DNA from: a virus
DNA: 64,000 nt
Virus record (IMG/VR): IMGVR_UViG_3300042731_006512
Span: 64,001 to 128,000 of that record
Reading direction: 5' to 3' (one strand)
Shown here: positions 15,065 through 22,837 of the stretch, one piece after another
Position numbering within the stretch: the stretch's first letter is position 1
Layout: each line of letters opens with the position of its first letter
Translations under genes and position numbers: made by a program
Notes under the pieces: generated by a model
Seen by the model: the letters and a program-made list of their open reading frames with translations, nothing else
What the model was told of the DNA's origin: nothing
Database searches by the model: none

Positions 15065-15286
15065 ATGAACAATCCATATACATGTAGATTGCTTCGTAGA
15101 ATAGATAGGGTTATCTATTTTCTAGTAGGTAAGAAAGTATACTGGTCTAATAGTGGTCATCTATGTCAAAGATACTTAAAGGGACATAGTGGAGAAGTAA
15201 AGAGCTTCTTTCCTGATTGGTTTTATATTTGGGCTTGTAGAGTTCAAAATAAGTATCCTCTAACAAGAAAAGTATTATCGATATAA
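15065..15286 (+). CDS. Hypothetical basic protein (73 aa)
   Basis: Aromatic and basic (RLLRRIDRVIYFLVGKKVYW; FFPDWFYIWACRVQ). May associate with membrane. First gene after the iterons and TTTCATTTAATAAA box. Unknown. Confidence 0.5.
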   Translation: MNNPYTCRLLRRIDRVIYFLVGKKVYWSNSGHLCQRYLKGHSGEVKSFFPDWFYIWACRVQNKYPLTRKVLSI

Positions 15287-15327
15287 GCTTTCAAACACCC
15301 GCGCCGCCAGAAAAAAAGGAAAAAGCT

Positions 15328-15543
15328 ATGTCAGCAGAACTAACTAAAGCTACATATATATGGAAAGAGAATGATACCTTTGAAATTGAGGTTTCTACCG
15401 ATTTAAACTCTCTAAAACACGTAGGCAAATGGACTTACAGTATCTTTTATAGCGGGCGACGTAAATACAGAGCAAAATACTTCCACACAGAAAAGGGAGC
15501 ACTGGATGACGCTCTTTTATATCTAGAAGCGAACTATAGGTAG
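15328..15543 (+). CDS. Small YIW family protein 1 (71 aa)
   Basis: ATYIWKENDTFEIEV, WTYSIFYSG, ALDDALLYLEANYR. Same architecture as genes at 16090 (CEYIWEEES) and 16657 (CIYTWREKS...FLEENYS), so a local family expanded by duplication. Its leader carries GCGCCGCC before AAAGGAAAAA. Function unknown. Confidence 0.5.
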   Translation: MSAELTKATYIWKENDTFEIEVSTDLNSLKHVGKWTYSIFYSGRRKYRAKYFHTEKGALDDALLYLEANYR

Positions 15544-15574
15544 TTTCAAAACATCCCGCGCGGCAGGAGAAAAA

Positions 15575-15754
15575 ATGACTCGACAAGAAGTTATTACTCG
15601 TCTATGTGAGCTTGTATCCTTAGTTAATGCAGAAGTATTCCAGTTTCGAGTAGCGTCAGATTGTTTTTGTGAAGAGGGAAACGTTAACTTCCAGTTTGAA
15701 GAAGAGGTTATTAGGTTTATAGAAGACGCAGTAAAAGAGAAACTTGAAAAATAA
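15575..15754 (+). CDS. Hypothetical acidic helical protein (59 aa)
   Basis: MTRQEVITRLCELVSLVNAEV ... EEEVIRFIEDAVKEKLEK. Two helices around a short polar middle. GGAGAAAAA ribosome site preceded by GCGCGGC. Unknown. Confidence 0.5.
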   Translation: MTRQEVITRLCELVSLVNAEVFQFRVASDCFCEEGNVNFQFEEEVIRFIEDAVKEKLEK

Positions 15755-15765
15755 AGGAGCCTCAA

Positions 15766-16062
15766 ATGTCCATTGATGTATCGCTAGTCATTGTCGAAAA
15801 GTCAACTGCTATAGTCTGTTATGTTTCACCAGTAGGAGGAAGTACAGCATTCCAGTACTTGATATATGATGCTGGGAGCTCACTTATTTACAGAAGAGAT
15901 AGAGACGGTTTTAGCAATGGTGTATTTGAAGCTTCGCCAGAAGCTCTGATTCAAGAACTCGAGTGTGAAGATGCAATGATTGATTTTACTCTTGAAGAGG
16001 CTGAGGTTCTTAAAGACCTCTACCCACAAGATAAATATAGATGGCAGTATGTATGTAGTTGA
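15766..16062 (+). CDS. Hypothetical protein (98 aa)
   Basis: Beta-rich N-terminus (DVSLVIVEKSTAIVCYV), acidic helical C-terminus (EALIQELECEDAMIDFTLEEAEVL). AAAGGAG ribosome site 10 nt after the prior stop. No motif recognised. Confidence 0.5.
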   Translation: MSIDVSLVIVEKSTAIVCYVSPVGGSTAFQYLIYDAGSSLIYRRDRDGFSNGVFEASPEALIQELECEDAMIDFTLEEAEVLKDLYPQDKYRWQYVCS

Positions 16063-16089
16063 TTAAGGATTTGCGCGGCAGAGGAAAAA

Positions 16090-16290
16090 ATGAATACAAA
16101 ACTAGCAGCTTGTGAATATATTTGGGAAGAAGAATCAAGTTGTAGACTTTATATTATCAGAACAGGTCTAACTGCAGAAAAAACATGGTTTGTAAAAGTC
16201 TATTGCGTCGGGTTTAAAGGAACAACCAAAGGAGAAATGGGCTTATTCAGTCAGTATGAAATGGTTACTCTAGAAAGGAAAAACCAATGA
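16090..16290 (+). CDS. Small YIW family protein 2 (66 aa)
   Basis: ACEYIWEEESSCRLYII, TWFVKVYCVG. Shorter than its relatives at 15328 and 16657, lacking the FLEENY end. The stop overlaps the next ATG. Unknown. Confidence 0.5.
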   Translation: MNTKLAACEYIWEEESSCRLYIIRTGLTAEKTWFVKVYCVGFKGTTKGEMGLFSQYEMVTLERKNQ

Positions 16291-16631
16291 CTAACAAGCA
16301 ACAACTAGCCAAGCAGATTTGCGAGCTTTGTGCCAATCAGCAGGTACAACAGAAAGCTGTGAAAAAGACCTTTGATACCTACGTACAACAGGGACTTACG
16401 ACAACAGCCGATGTGGCTGCACTAATGGAAAAGATAGAAGAAAGTGGTTTTTATGCTCGAATGGATGATATTACTGAAACTGTAATGGCGGAGAACTATA
16501 CAGAAGAGGAGCTTAGTGCTCTATTAGAGATGTATGGAAAGTGCCCAGGTATAATATCTAAGTTACCGCAGGTTTCAGCAGAAATCAATATTTGTGTTCA
16601 ACAAGCAGCAGCAGAACTCAATCTGGATTGA
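16287..16631 (+). CDS. Hypothetical helical protein (114 aa)
   Basis: All-helical appearance with Gln/Ala-rich segments (QLAKQICELCANQQVQQKAVKK; EELSALLEMYGKCPGII). The DUF2059-like 'pattern of MEKI..SGFYARMDDITETVMAENYTEEEL' suggests a periplasmic-type helical domain in other bacteria, but no signal peptide is present. Tentative. Confidence 0.5.
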   Translation: MTNKQQLAKQICELCANQQVQQKAVKKTFDTYVQQGLTTTADVAALMEKIEESGFYARMDDITETVMAENYTEEELSALLEMYGKCPGIISKLPQVSAEINICVQQAAAELNLD

Positions 16632-16656
16632 TTTATTCGGATTTAAGGAGACAGAA

Positions 16657-17067
16657 ATGAGTATAGAACTAGCAACGTGTATATATACTTGGAGAGAGAA
16701 AAGCCTTGCCTACTTTGTTGAAACAAATCTAATGTGTAGCGATACTTGGCGCGTAAGGATTTATGAGCCGGTCGATAAGAAAGCGGAGATATTCTCGAGG
16801 GGTAACTTTACTAGTGAACAGAAAGCATTTAATGCTGCAACTAGCTTTCTAGAGGAGAACTATAGCAACAGGAAATGTTTCAAAGACTTAGAAGTAGGCA
16901 CGAAGTTTAAGAAAAACGCAGAAACAATCTGGATGAAAGTAGTGGCAAATAACCAAGGAAATGCAGTGAATGTAGATGGCCCTGCTGGGGTATACATGAA
17001 AGGTATTATTAGTACCTTTTATGACTATGAGAAAGTCACTCCTTTGGAAGATGAAGAGAATGCCTAG
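16657..17067 (+). CDS. Two-part small phage protein: YIW family plus beta-barrel module (136 aa)
   Basis: ATG at 16657 follows AAGGAGACAGAA. Residues 1-70 resemble the 15328 protein (CIYTWREKS, ATSFLEENYS). Residues 75-136 (FKDLEVGTKFKKNAETIWMKVV...NAVNVDG) match the 'F.dl..G..F......K' small phage beta module also seen at 17060, 20036, 46719 and 46937. It looks like a fusion of two local families. Confidence 0.55.
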   Translation: MSIELATCIYTWREKSLAYFVETNLMCSDTWRVRIYEPVDKKAEIFSRGNFTSEQKAFNAATSFLEENYSNRKCFKDLEVGTKFKKNAETIWMKVVANNQGNAVNVDGPAGVYMKGIISTFYDYEKVTPLEDEENA

Positions 17068-17257
17068 ATTCGCTGATTTAACCCAAGGACAAGCGTTTTT
17101 AATAGACGGCGTTGGTCCTTATCTAAAAATCTGGGATGTAGATAACCAGAAGATGAAAGCTCTAAGCCTGATATCTTTTGAAGTCTGGCTATGCCCGAAT
17201 GATTTAGAAGTCAAATGTGTGCGGCTGGATATTGAAGAAGAGGAGATTAAACAGTGA
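17060..17257 (+). CDS. Small beta-module protein (65 aa)
   Basis: ATG at 17060 overlaps the previous stop. RFADLTQGQAFLIDGVGPYLKIW...ALSLISFEVW. Same 'F.dL..G..F' module as the end of the previous protein, suggesting tandem duplication. Confidence 0.55.
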   Translation: MPRFADLTQGQAFLIDGVGPYLKIWDVDNQKMKALSLISFEVWLCPNDLEVKCVRLDIEEEEIKQ

Positions 17258-17532
17258 AATATATTTATGTAATCGGTTGTGTAACTCAAGGTAATCCAAG
17301 CTCTTTTTTATTCCCCACTCTAGGAGCTTATACTTCAGAGAAGGTTGCTCAAGAAAGAATGGATGAACTAAAGCAGTATCGTAAAGATAAAGGAGATGTA
17401 ATCCGTTGGGACCACTCGCTTGAATGGCGAGGTGATGGATACGAGATCAGAACAATGATGTTCGAGCGAGTTTACAGCACATTTACAGAAACAGAGTATC
17501 TTTATCTGATTAAGTATAGGATGATAAAATGA
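17254..17532 (+). CDS. Hypothetical protein (92 aa)
   Basis: Starts MKYIYVIGCV, then YTSEKVAQERMDELKQY, a beta strand then helix arrangement used by small phage proteins of the 'MKVYxV...DxEKA' kind (see 22419). The GTG start overlaps the previous stop. Function unknown. Confidence 0.5.
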   Translation: MKYIYVIGCVTQGNPSSFLFPTLGAYTSEKVAQERMDELKQYRKDKGDVIRWDHSLEWRGDGYEIRTMMFERVYSTFTETEYLYLIKYRMIK

Positions 17533-17738
17533 TAGAAACTACTGAAGAAAAAGCCATTCGTCTAAAGCAAGAAAACGCTCATCTCAAAAATGTTGTTGCA
17601 GAACAAGATTATCTTTTAGATACAATCGCACGTATCTTAGATGGTCAGAAGGTCAGTGACTTTGCCTTATCTTTTCCTATAGTTACACAAGTAACTGAAC
17701 TAAAACGTGAGGTAGAGCACTTGAGGAGTAAGAAATGA
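17529..17738 (+). CDS. Coiled-coil protein (69 aa)
   Basis: KAIRLKQENAHLKNVVAEQDYLLDTIARIL and a second short coil (VTELKREVEHLRSK). Overlaps both neighbours by 4 nt. Likely oligomeric adaptor. Unknown. Confidence 0.5.
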   Translation: MIETTEEKAIRLKQENAHLKNVVAEQDYLLDTIARILDGQKVSDFALSFPIVTQVTELKREVEHLRSKK

Positions 17739-17863
17739 AAAGCCAACGTAGTAGAACCAATTTATTAGATATTATGGCTATACTCTGTGTTATCGCTGGT
17801 CTACTCTTTGGAATAGGCCCATGCGCGTGTTGGATGGGCGCAGAAGTAGAAACACAGGAGTAG
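17735..17863 (+). CDS. Single-pass membrane peptide (42 aa)
   Basis: Basic N-terminus (MKSQRSRTN), one membrane segment (LLDIMAILCVIAGLLFGIG), then Cys and acidic residues outside. ATG overlaps the preceding TGA. Confidence 0.5.
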   Translation: MKSQRSRTNLLDIMAILCVIAGLLFGIGPCACWMGAEVETQE

Positions 17864-17867
17864 TTTA

Positions 17868-17990
17868 ATGATTATCTCTATCTGGATACTTATTCTTGTA
17901 GTATTAGCAGCTGCAGTAGCCTTAGAGACAAGACTAAACCAAATCAGAGACGAGCTTAAAAAGCGAGAGTCCGATGTTTCACGAGATTAA
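17868..17990 (+). CDS. Single-pass membrane peptide (40 aa)
   Basis: MIISIWILILVVLAAAVAL followed by a charged helix (RLNQIRDELKKRESD). Resembles an inner-membrane spanin-like or signal-anchor peptide. It overlaps in another frame with the tiny lipoprotein at 17974, which is a hint of an i-spanin/o-spanin pair, though it is much shorter than known pairs. Confidence 0.45.
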   Translation: MIISIWILILVVLAAAVALETRLNQIRDELKKRESDVSRD

Positions 17991-18048
17991 GACCCTGTTG
18001 ATTATTATTGGCCTATTTTTGGTAGTGTTTTTGAGTAGTTGTAGCTAG
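17974..18048 (+). CDS. 24-aa lipoprotein-like peptide nested in the previous gene
   Basis: ATG within the 3' end of the 17868 gene in another frame. MFHEIKTLLIIIGLFLVVFLSSCS ends in a lipobox-like FLSSC. The overlap of a membrane peptide with a tiny lipoprotein recalls embedded o-spanins. Very short, so confidence is limited. Confidence 0.35.
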   Translation: MFHEIKTLLIIIGLFLVVFLSSCS

Positions 18049-18057
18049 GAGTCAACA

Positions 18058-18231
18058 ATGACTAAAGAGGAAGCATTTCAAAAAGGCTATTGGATGTTTT
18101 GTCTCGAGTGCGAGCAAGAAGACTGCAAGAATAAGTGTCCTCTTAAGCAACAACTAGAAGAGCAGGAAGACGTCGAGAATCTAAAGAAAAACGCAGAGTT
18201 ACTAGATAGGTTCGATGAAGACAGATTCTAA
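18058..18231 (+). CDS. Small Cys/acidic protein (57 aa)
   Basis: CLECEQEDCKNKCPL is a compact four-Cys site, followed by an acidic helix. ATG 9 nt after GGAG. Overlaps the next gene by 17 nt. Unknown. Confidence 0.5.
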   Translation: MTKEEAFQKGYWMFCLECEQEDCKNKCPLKQQLEEQEDVENLKKNAELLDRFDEDRF

Positions 18232-18361
18232 AGCTATCTGTATCAAGTGCCGAAAAGAAGAATGTAGTTGCTTCGACTGGTCACAAAAGATATCAGAAGA
18301 CAAAAACCGAAGAAGAAAGTTGGTTATGTGGCTCGGCTTTTGGACAGCAGACAAAAAGTAG
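18215..18361 (+). CDS. Small Cys/basic protein (48 aa)
   Basis: CIKCRKEECSC near the N-terminus then a basic helix (KNRRRKLVMWLGFW). Overlaps the preceding gene in another frame. May bind zinc. Unknown. Confidence 0.45.
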   Translation: MKTDSKAICIKCRKEECSCFDWSQKISEDKNRRRKLVMWLGFWTADKK

Positions 18362-18540
18362 GATTTTAGTATACTCCAACTTGATGGGTAAAATATACCC
18401 ATACCCATTTTAAAACAGACTGCCAAAAAACAGCTGAGTATTATTTTGGCGGCGCATGTCTTCAAAACATCAAAATATAGACACTGTCTAATAATATAAG
18501 TGATTAAAGTTTAACTAAAACAAAAGAAAGAGAACTCAAA
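18362..18540 (+). other. 180-bp intergenic gap
   Basis: Contains an ATGGGTA/TACCCAT hairpin near 18384-18402 and a GGCGGCGCA string. No gene or clear promoter seen. Possibly a small terminator/promoter junction. Confidence 0.3.
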
Positions 18541-18678
18541 ATGTGGTCACTAAATCTACTTAGCACTTTAGAGTTGGATTATCTCTACTCGGATGTAGAG
18601 ACACCCTATCTTCGCTCTCTACTTATTTCTACAAGATATCGAATGCTGGCTAATAGTGTAGACAGCTTCAGAAATTGA
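18541..18678 (+). CDS. Hypothetical small protein (45 aa)
   Basis: MWSLNLLSTLELDYLYSDVETPYLRSLLISTRYR. AAAGAGAAC ribosome site. Helical. Unknown. Confidence 0.4.
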   Translation: MWSLNLLSTLELDYLYSDVETPYLRSLLISTRYRMLANSVDSFRN

Positions 18679-18692
18679 AAGGAAGTAATCCA

Positions 18693-19307
18693 ATGAAATC
18701 AGCTGGTTTTTATCGAATCATTTTTGAAACCTCTTGTATGCTAAACAATGATGAAGTATTTGTTCATTGCTCAGAATATACAGATGTAGAAGCGTTTATC
18801 TCTAAAATGAAAGAAAGAATATTTAGTAGGTCTTTACTTGCTGAAATGTCGCCAAGAGTACGAGCAGTTCGACTCGTGTCTATCCAAGAGCTGGATGATG
18901 GCTTAGACTTGACACGGACTTACACGTCGAGTGACCTTTGGAATAATCCTAAACTATTTCCAGAGTCAACAAAGGCCTTAGACGCTCTGGCTAAGCTTCT
19001 ACAGGAGGTGAGTTTTTATACTGACGACTTAGAACAAGATGTAGGCAAAGCGGTCATCGAGCTTGTGGCAGCTAACTTTTATGACTGTATGTCAAGTGGT
19101 TGTTCGCCCTATTATCTTGCTGCTTGCAGATATCTTCTGGAAAAGCATAAGGTAGACTTGACTGAAGAAGTATATCCAAACTGCAATGGAGATGCAGAAG
19201 TCGAGACGTGGCATACTGTTGCTGATTTTCTGAAAGAAATAGAAGATATTCCTCGATTCGAACAGGGCTTGCTGAAAGACATGCCTTCTTTGCTGTTAGG
19301 AGCTTAA
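18693..19307 (+). CDS. Hypothetical protein (204 aa)
   Basis: ATG at 18693 follows AAAGGAAGTAATCC. Beta-rich start (AGFYRIIFETSCM), acidic middle, helical second half (AVIELVAANFYDCMSSG; YYLAACRYLLEKHKVDL). No motif recognised. Ends 1 nt before the next ATG. Confidence 0.5.
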   Translation: MKSAGFYRIIFETSCMLNNDEVFVHCSEYTDVEAFISKMKERIFSRSLLAEMSPRVRAVRLVSIQELDDGLDLTRTYTSSDLWNNPKLFPESTKALDALAKLLQEVSFYTDDLEQDVGKAVIELVAANFYDCMSSGCSPYYLAACRYLLEKHKVDLTEEVYPNCNGDAEVETWHTVADFLKEIEDIPRFEQGLLKDMPSLLLGA

Positions 19308-19308
19308 A

Positions 19309-19665
19309 ATGGTAGATTTCTCTAAGCATTTAAAGAATCCGCCCCGACCTCAACCAATCAAATACAATATCCGTGGTATTCGAAAGGATTGTCGTACAGG
19401 CTTGCCACGAGCAGTAGACCTCAAGTGGTATTTAGAACCTGTAGATAAATACGAGGATTGGACACACACTGTTCATTTGTTGGGTGGGCCAACTGGATAT
19501 GAAAGCTTTTGTATAGATAGATTCTGGCCAAAGACTCGAGAGCGGATGAGTGAAAAGGGCTGGTGCGCATGCCTTGGAACTCCAAAAGTATGGGATGAAC
19601 TAACAATATCAGCAGAAGAGATGAAAAAAATGATAACTAAGATTAAGGAGCTGACAGAGAAATGA
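19309..19665 (+). CDS. Hypothetical protein (118 aa)
   Basis: Pro/basic N-terminus, central WYLEPVDKYEDWTHTVHLLGG, C-terminal Lys-rich helix. Overlaps the next gene (ATGA). Not recognised. Confidence 0.5.
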   Translation: MVDFSKHLKNPPRPQPIKYNIRGIRKDCRTGLPRAVDLKWYLEPVDKYEDWTHTVHLLGGPTGYESFCIDRFWPKTRERMSEKGWCACLGTPKVWDELTISAEEMKKMITKIKELTEK

Positions 19666-19868
19666 CTCTAAAAGAGTTTTCTGAACAAGTAGCTAGAGCT
19701 GCTTCTTTTAATCCTGAAGCTGAGGTAGTAGTCTTCGACAGAAACCAATATGCGTGTATAGAAGCTAAGATTGCCCCAGTCATTTTTCGTGGAGAGAGAG
19801 ACGACTTCTGGAATAAAATGTTTTATGTTCACAAATGCGGCTCGGTAAAGCTTTTTGTTATTCATTGA
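19662..19868 (+). CDS. Small phage protein of the 'EFSEQV...AEVVVFD' type (68 aa)
   Basis: MTLKEFSEQVARAASFNPEAEVVVFD has the layout of a common small phage family (helix, 'P.AEV.V' strand). No known biochemical role. Overlaps previous stop. Confidence 0.5.
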   Translation: MTLKEFSEQVARAASFNPEAEVVVFDRNQYACIEAKIAPVIFRGERDDFWNKMFYVHKCGSVKLFVIH

Positions 19869-19895
19869 GAGAGTTAGATAAATAGGAGAAGGAAA

Positions 19896-20039
19896 ATGGA
19901 TAAGAGCGATTGGTACCTCATTTTTGCAGTTCTCATTTTTGCGCTTGGACTCTGGGGTTTAAAAATCACTAGAGCTATAGAAAACCTTAATCCTACTTGC
20001 GTTTGTGAAGTTGCGGCGCACAACGGAGAAAAAGAGTGA
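19896..20039 (+). CDS. Single-pass membrane peptide (47 aa)
   Basis: WYLIFAVLIFALGLWGLKI is one membrane helix, then NPTCVCEVAAHNG. GGAGAAGGAAA ribosome site. Its stop overlaps the next GTG (GTGA). Confidence 0.5.
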   Translation: MDKSDWYLIFAVLIFALGLWGLKITRAIENLNPTCVCEVAAHNGEKE

Positions 20040-20428
20040 CTCTAACTCAAACAACTTTCGGGAAGGTCGCAGTTGGACATGTCTTTTGGTCTGGAAAAAC
20101 TAAATATATAAAAGCATCTACCAGTACAGCATATGAACATCTGGAATATAGAGCTGGCAAACTTATAAGCTGTTGGGCATCCAATGCTGTGGTCTTTATT
20201 AGAGATTATATAGACCCTTTACCAGCCGGCATTTATCTAATAGGATTAAAGGATTCAAACAAAGACATATGTGGTTCTGTAACGGCATTCAGCGTTGAAG
20301 AAGGCGAAGTTTATCCGGTTACAGTAATAGGCAGTGATGAGATTTTTAACTGGGAAGAACTGTGGTATCGCGATGAAGTTCATTTTCTAAAACGCGTGTG
20401 GCCAAGCGAGGAAAACATCGATGTCTAA
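20036..20428 (+). CDS. Small beta-module protein, extended (130 aa)
   Basis: GTG start. TTFGKVAVGHVFWSGKTKYIKAS...RAGKLISCW belongs to the same 'F..v..G..F' phage module as 17060 and 46719, then a second half (PAGIYLIGLKDSN; YPVTVIGSDEIFNW) of unknown fold. Overlaps both neighbours. Confidence 0.5.
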   Translation: MTLTQTTFGKVAVGHVFWSGKTKYIKASTSTAYEHLEYRAGKLISCWASNAVVFIRDYIDPLPAGIYLIGLKDSNKDICGSVTAFSVEEGEVYPVTVIGSDEIFNWEELWYRDEVHFLKRVWPSEENIDV

Positions 20429-20684
20429 CCACAAAGAAAGCTGCAGAAATAGACACTGTCCAGGCTGCGGTACAGGCAGTGAGATAAATAAACTAAAGCG
20501 TAGAGTCCAAGAACTCGAGAAGGAGAATGCTGAGCTAAGAAAGAAGATTGAATGTGTTAAAGGTGAATGCGCAGCTTGGGAAAAGACTGCTGCTGATAGG
20601 TTAACTCCAGAGCTATCTACTATTGCCCAACAGAGAGATGCGTTGATCGATGAAAATAATAGATTGAGATCGAGTAAAGCTTGA
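20421..20684 (+). CDS. Cys-motif plus coiled-coil protein (87 aa)
   Basis: CRNRHCPGCG near the N-terminus (zinc-type) followed by a heptad helix (INKLKRRVQELEKENAELRK). Likely oligomeric. Overlaps the 20036 stop. Confidence 0.5.
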   Translation: MSNHKESCRNRHCPGCGTGSEINKLKRRVQELEKENAELRKKIECVKGECAAWEKTAADRLTPELSTIAQQRDALIDENNRLRSSKA

Positions 20685-20773
20685 TAGTAGATTTGTATAG
20701 CTTCAGTTTATGGGTATCGTTGTTATTTGCATTCGGTCTTTTCTGTGTTCTTTGGTTTACTAAAGGAGAGTGA
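20681..20773 (+). CDS. 30-aa membrane peptide (TTG start)
   Basis: TTGA overlap with the previous stop. IVDLYSFSLWVSLLFAFGL then CVLWFTKGE: one membrane helix. Short and with a TTG start, so tentative, though it fills the gap exactly. Confidence 0.3.
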   Translation: MIVDLYSFSLWVSLLFAFGLFCVLWFTKGE

Positions 20774-20775
20774 AG

Positions 20776-21003
20776 ATGATTTCGCCGGTCTTGGTTGTAT
20801 TTGTATTGTCATATTCAAATGATAGAAGTAACTTCGTTTATATTGACCAATCGAGTGGTGGATATCCGTCTGCCACGCTACTCGAAAGAGCAACGTTCTT
20901 TTACTCTAAACAAAAGGCGATTGACTATGCCAAACATTGGCCGGGAAAGTTTAGACTTGAAACACTTGAGTTGAGACTTAGGGACGGTGGTTTCCAGTTG
21001 TAG
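20776..21003 (+). CDS. Hypothetical protein (75 aa)
   Basis: ATG at 20776 after GGAGAGTGAAG. Beta-type (PVLVVFVLSYSN), then FYSKQKAIDYAKHW and basic end. Unknown. Confidence 0.5.
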   Translation: MISPVLVVFVLSYSNDRSNFVYIDQSSGGYPSATLLERATFFYSKQKAIDYAKHWPGKFRLETLELRLRDGGFQL

Positions 21004-21024
21004 GAGTTTTAAAGGAGAATGAAG

Positions 21025-21243
21025 ATGTTTAAACCAGTTACTTTTGAAGAGATTGAGGACTATTTGCAAAAAACAGAGATTGTTGCAGCAACAGAAAGTG
21101 GCCCAGGCGGCAGAAAGAAGCTTACTTGGCATCCATACAGCAACTTTTATGCTGTTAGTTATACTATGAAAGATGAAAGAGGAGTAACTGTTCATTACAC
21201 TCTGACAGAAGCTCTTGCAGATTATAATACTATTCAAGTTTGA
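21025..21243 (+). CDS. Hypothetical protein (72 aa)
   Basis: ATG at 21025 is best spaced from AAAGGAG; an ATG two codons earlier is possible. FEEIEDYLQKTEIVAATESGPG, then HYTLTEALADYN. Unknown. Confidence 0.5.
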   Translation: MFKPVTFEEIEDYLQKTEIVAATESGPGGRKKLTWHPYSNFYAVSYTMKDERGVTVHYTLTEALADYNTIQV

Positions 21244-21257
21244 AAGGAAAACAAAAA

Positions 21258-21617
21258 ATGTTATCAAATGCTGCGGCACTGGCTATTCTCACAACTTCTG
21301 GGTTTTCTATAATCTATCGTAAACTTCCACGTAAAGTGCGTAAGTTTATTCTCAAACACAATCTAGCTGCTGATATTGTAGCTCTATTGCTGACCTATGT
21401 GCTTTTAGGAGGAACTCTTACTGCTCTAACTGCTGCTGCACTGGTTGGTCTAATGACCAGCGCGCTTATTTATGTGGGCCAGCGCCCAGAAGAGTTCGAG
21501 TTTATCGCGGACTTCTTTGGTGCAGCCAAGGATAAGCTTAACAGTTTCAAGCAGTTTCTCTCAGAGAAGGGTAGAGAGTATCGCCAACGTAAGCTCGAAG
21601 CCGCGCCGGCTGCATAA
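21258..21617 (+). CDS. Membrane protein (119 aa)
   Basis: Two membrane segments (around residues 2-18 and 38-72, LAADIVALLLTYVLLGG ... LVGLMTSALIYVG) and a charged C-terminal helix (KLNSFKQFLSEKGREYRQRK). Of the right size and layout for a phage membrane or holin-like protein, but it is not beside lysis genes. Ends AAPAA. Confidence 0.5.
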   Translation: MLSNAAALAILTTSGFSIIYRKLPRKVRKFILKHNLAADIVALLLTYVLLGGTLTALTAAALVGLMTSALIYVGQRPEEFEFIADFFGAAKDKLNSFKQFLSEKGREYRQRKLEAAPAA

Positions 21618-21632
21618 AAAGAGATAGCTCCT

Positions 21633-21950
21633 ATGTATTCCTATTTCTATAGAGTAGAAAATACTTTAGGTGAAGGTCCATACCAAGCCACCAATAGTGG
21701 AGGCTCAAAGCGCTGGAGGACTCAGCTTCACAGTCATCTCAATGGTCGCCCAACTCTTTATGACGAAACAGGCAGAATGCCAACTATTAGAGACGGACAA
21801 ATCTTTGGTTTCAAAACTTTACACCAACTCCAACGCTGGTTTCGTCCAGAAGAACTTCGACGCTTAGAAAAGCTTGGCTACCGTGTCTGTAGAGTACGCG
21901 GTAGAGCTGTTTTGTCCACTAAAACACAGGTGTTATTTGAAAGAATATGA
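21633..21950 (+). CDS. Phage small-protein paralog 2 (YFYRVEN...GPY / QLQRWF type)
   Basis: 105 aa, clear paralog of the 10355 protein: YFYRVENTLGEGPY, FGFKTLHQLQRWFRPEELRRLEKLGYR, STKTQ. It lacks the longer middle of paralog 1. A family common in phages with unknown role. Confidence 0.6.
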   Translation: MYSYFYRVENTLGEGPYQATNSGGSKRWRTQLHSHLNGRPTLYDETGRMPTIRDGQIFGFKTLHQLQRWFRPEELRRLEKLGYRVCRVRGRAVLSTKTQVLFERI

Positions 21951-21973
21951 AGCAAGAGTGAAAGGAAAAAGAA

Positions 21974-22414
21974 ATGTGCTCTAACGCCCGTCGTGAAGGT
22001 ATTCGTTATCGAGTCGGTGGAAAAGTAAATGTTGAAGCTCCAGCTTATGAAGGCAAGCCGGCAGTTTCTGGAAAATCAGAATGGTCTGGCTGTGCAAAGA
22101 TTGAGAAGCACAACTATTGGAAGCAGGAAGGCAATGCTCGTCCGGTTTCCATGTTAATGGACAGCTTTTTTGAGGGCGGCGCAGAGTTTGAAGTCCCAAC
22201 AGGAAAGATTTCTGCTCTTGGACTAAGGCGAAATGTAAAGGTAAATGGTAAGATTGTAGGCAAGGCCCAGAGCGTCAAAATGTTGACTCGGGAAGCCCGT
22301 ACACAAACAGAGAAATCTCTACATCCACGTTGGCCAGTAGTATTAGTAAATGGCGAGATGTATATGTTCACAGACAAAGACATTATTGTTGGTCAACAAA
22401 GTTTGGGAGTTTGA
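21974..22414 (+). CDS. Possible SRAP-like protein (146 aa)
   Basis: Starts MCSNARREG, placing Cys at residue 2 as in SRAP/HMCES-YedK proteins that crosslink abasic sites, and has a GNAR..SM..DSFFEGG stretch recalling the 'NARxE...F' motif. The protein is short for the family and other active-site residues are not obvious. If right, it would protect abasic sites in ssDNA. If wrong, it is an unknown beta-rich phage protein. Confidence 0.35.
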   Translation: MCSNARREGIRYRVGGKVNVEAPAYEGKPAVSGKSEWSGCAKIEKHNYWKQEGNARPVSMLMDSFFEGGAEFEVPTGKISALGLRRNVKVNGKIVGKAQSVKMLTREARTQTEKSLHPRWPVVLVNGEMYMFTDKDIIVGQQSLGV

Positions 22415-22418
22415 AATA

Positions 22419-22667
22419 ATGAAAATCTATTTGGTTTTTAAGATATGGGATGATGAGTTTATTTGCGAAGAACTACTGGATATCTACACCAACAAAGAAC
22501 AGGCGATGGAAAGAGCAAAGTCTGAAACTTTCATAGAAGACTGTTATGACCGTAATAACATCCGATGGCAGTTCGTTGGAATAGTAACTCGCCAGTGGAT
22601 TAGGAGCACGAATCATCCTAACTTAATGTATGGACTAACGTTGGTTGAAGAAATGGAAGTTAAATAA
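22419..22667 (+). CDS. Small phage protein (82 aa), MKxYLV...EQAMERA type
   Basis: MKIYLVFKIWDDEF, YTNKEQAMERAKSE. Resembles a widespread small phage fold (strand, then 'EkA' helix, then strand); relation to 17254 is likely. An extension to 22350 overlaps the previous gene and lacks a ribosome site. Confidence 0.5.
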   Translation: MKIYLVFKIWDDEFICEELLDIYTNKEQAMERAKSETFIEDCYDRNNIRWQFVGIVTRQWIRSTNHPNLMYGLTLVEEMEVK

Positions 22668-22723
22668 GATTTTAATGGCTGTGCGCGACCACTTGAAATC
22701 ATTCTGTTCTTAGGAGTGAACAA

Positions 22724-22837
22724 ATGATTGTTGGACTTATAGCGTTAACCTTCCTCGCTGTTGTATGCTTTCGTTTAGGTCATGACTTTGATAAAATAAA
22801 CGAACGACTTGAAAAACTCGAGAGGAAAAATAAATGA
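22724..22837 (+). CDS. Single-pass membrane peptide (37 aa)
   Basis: MIVGLIALTFLAVVCF helix, then a charged helix (KINERLEKLERKNK). TTAGGAG ribosome site. Stop overlaps the next ATG. Confidence 0.45.
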   Translation: MIVGLIALTFLAVVCFRLGHDFDKINERLEKLERKNK

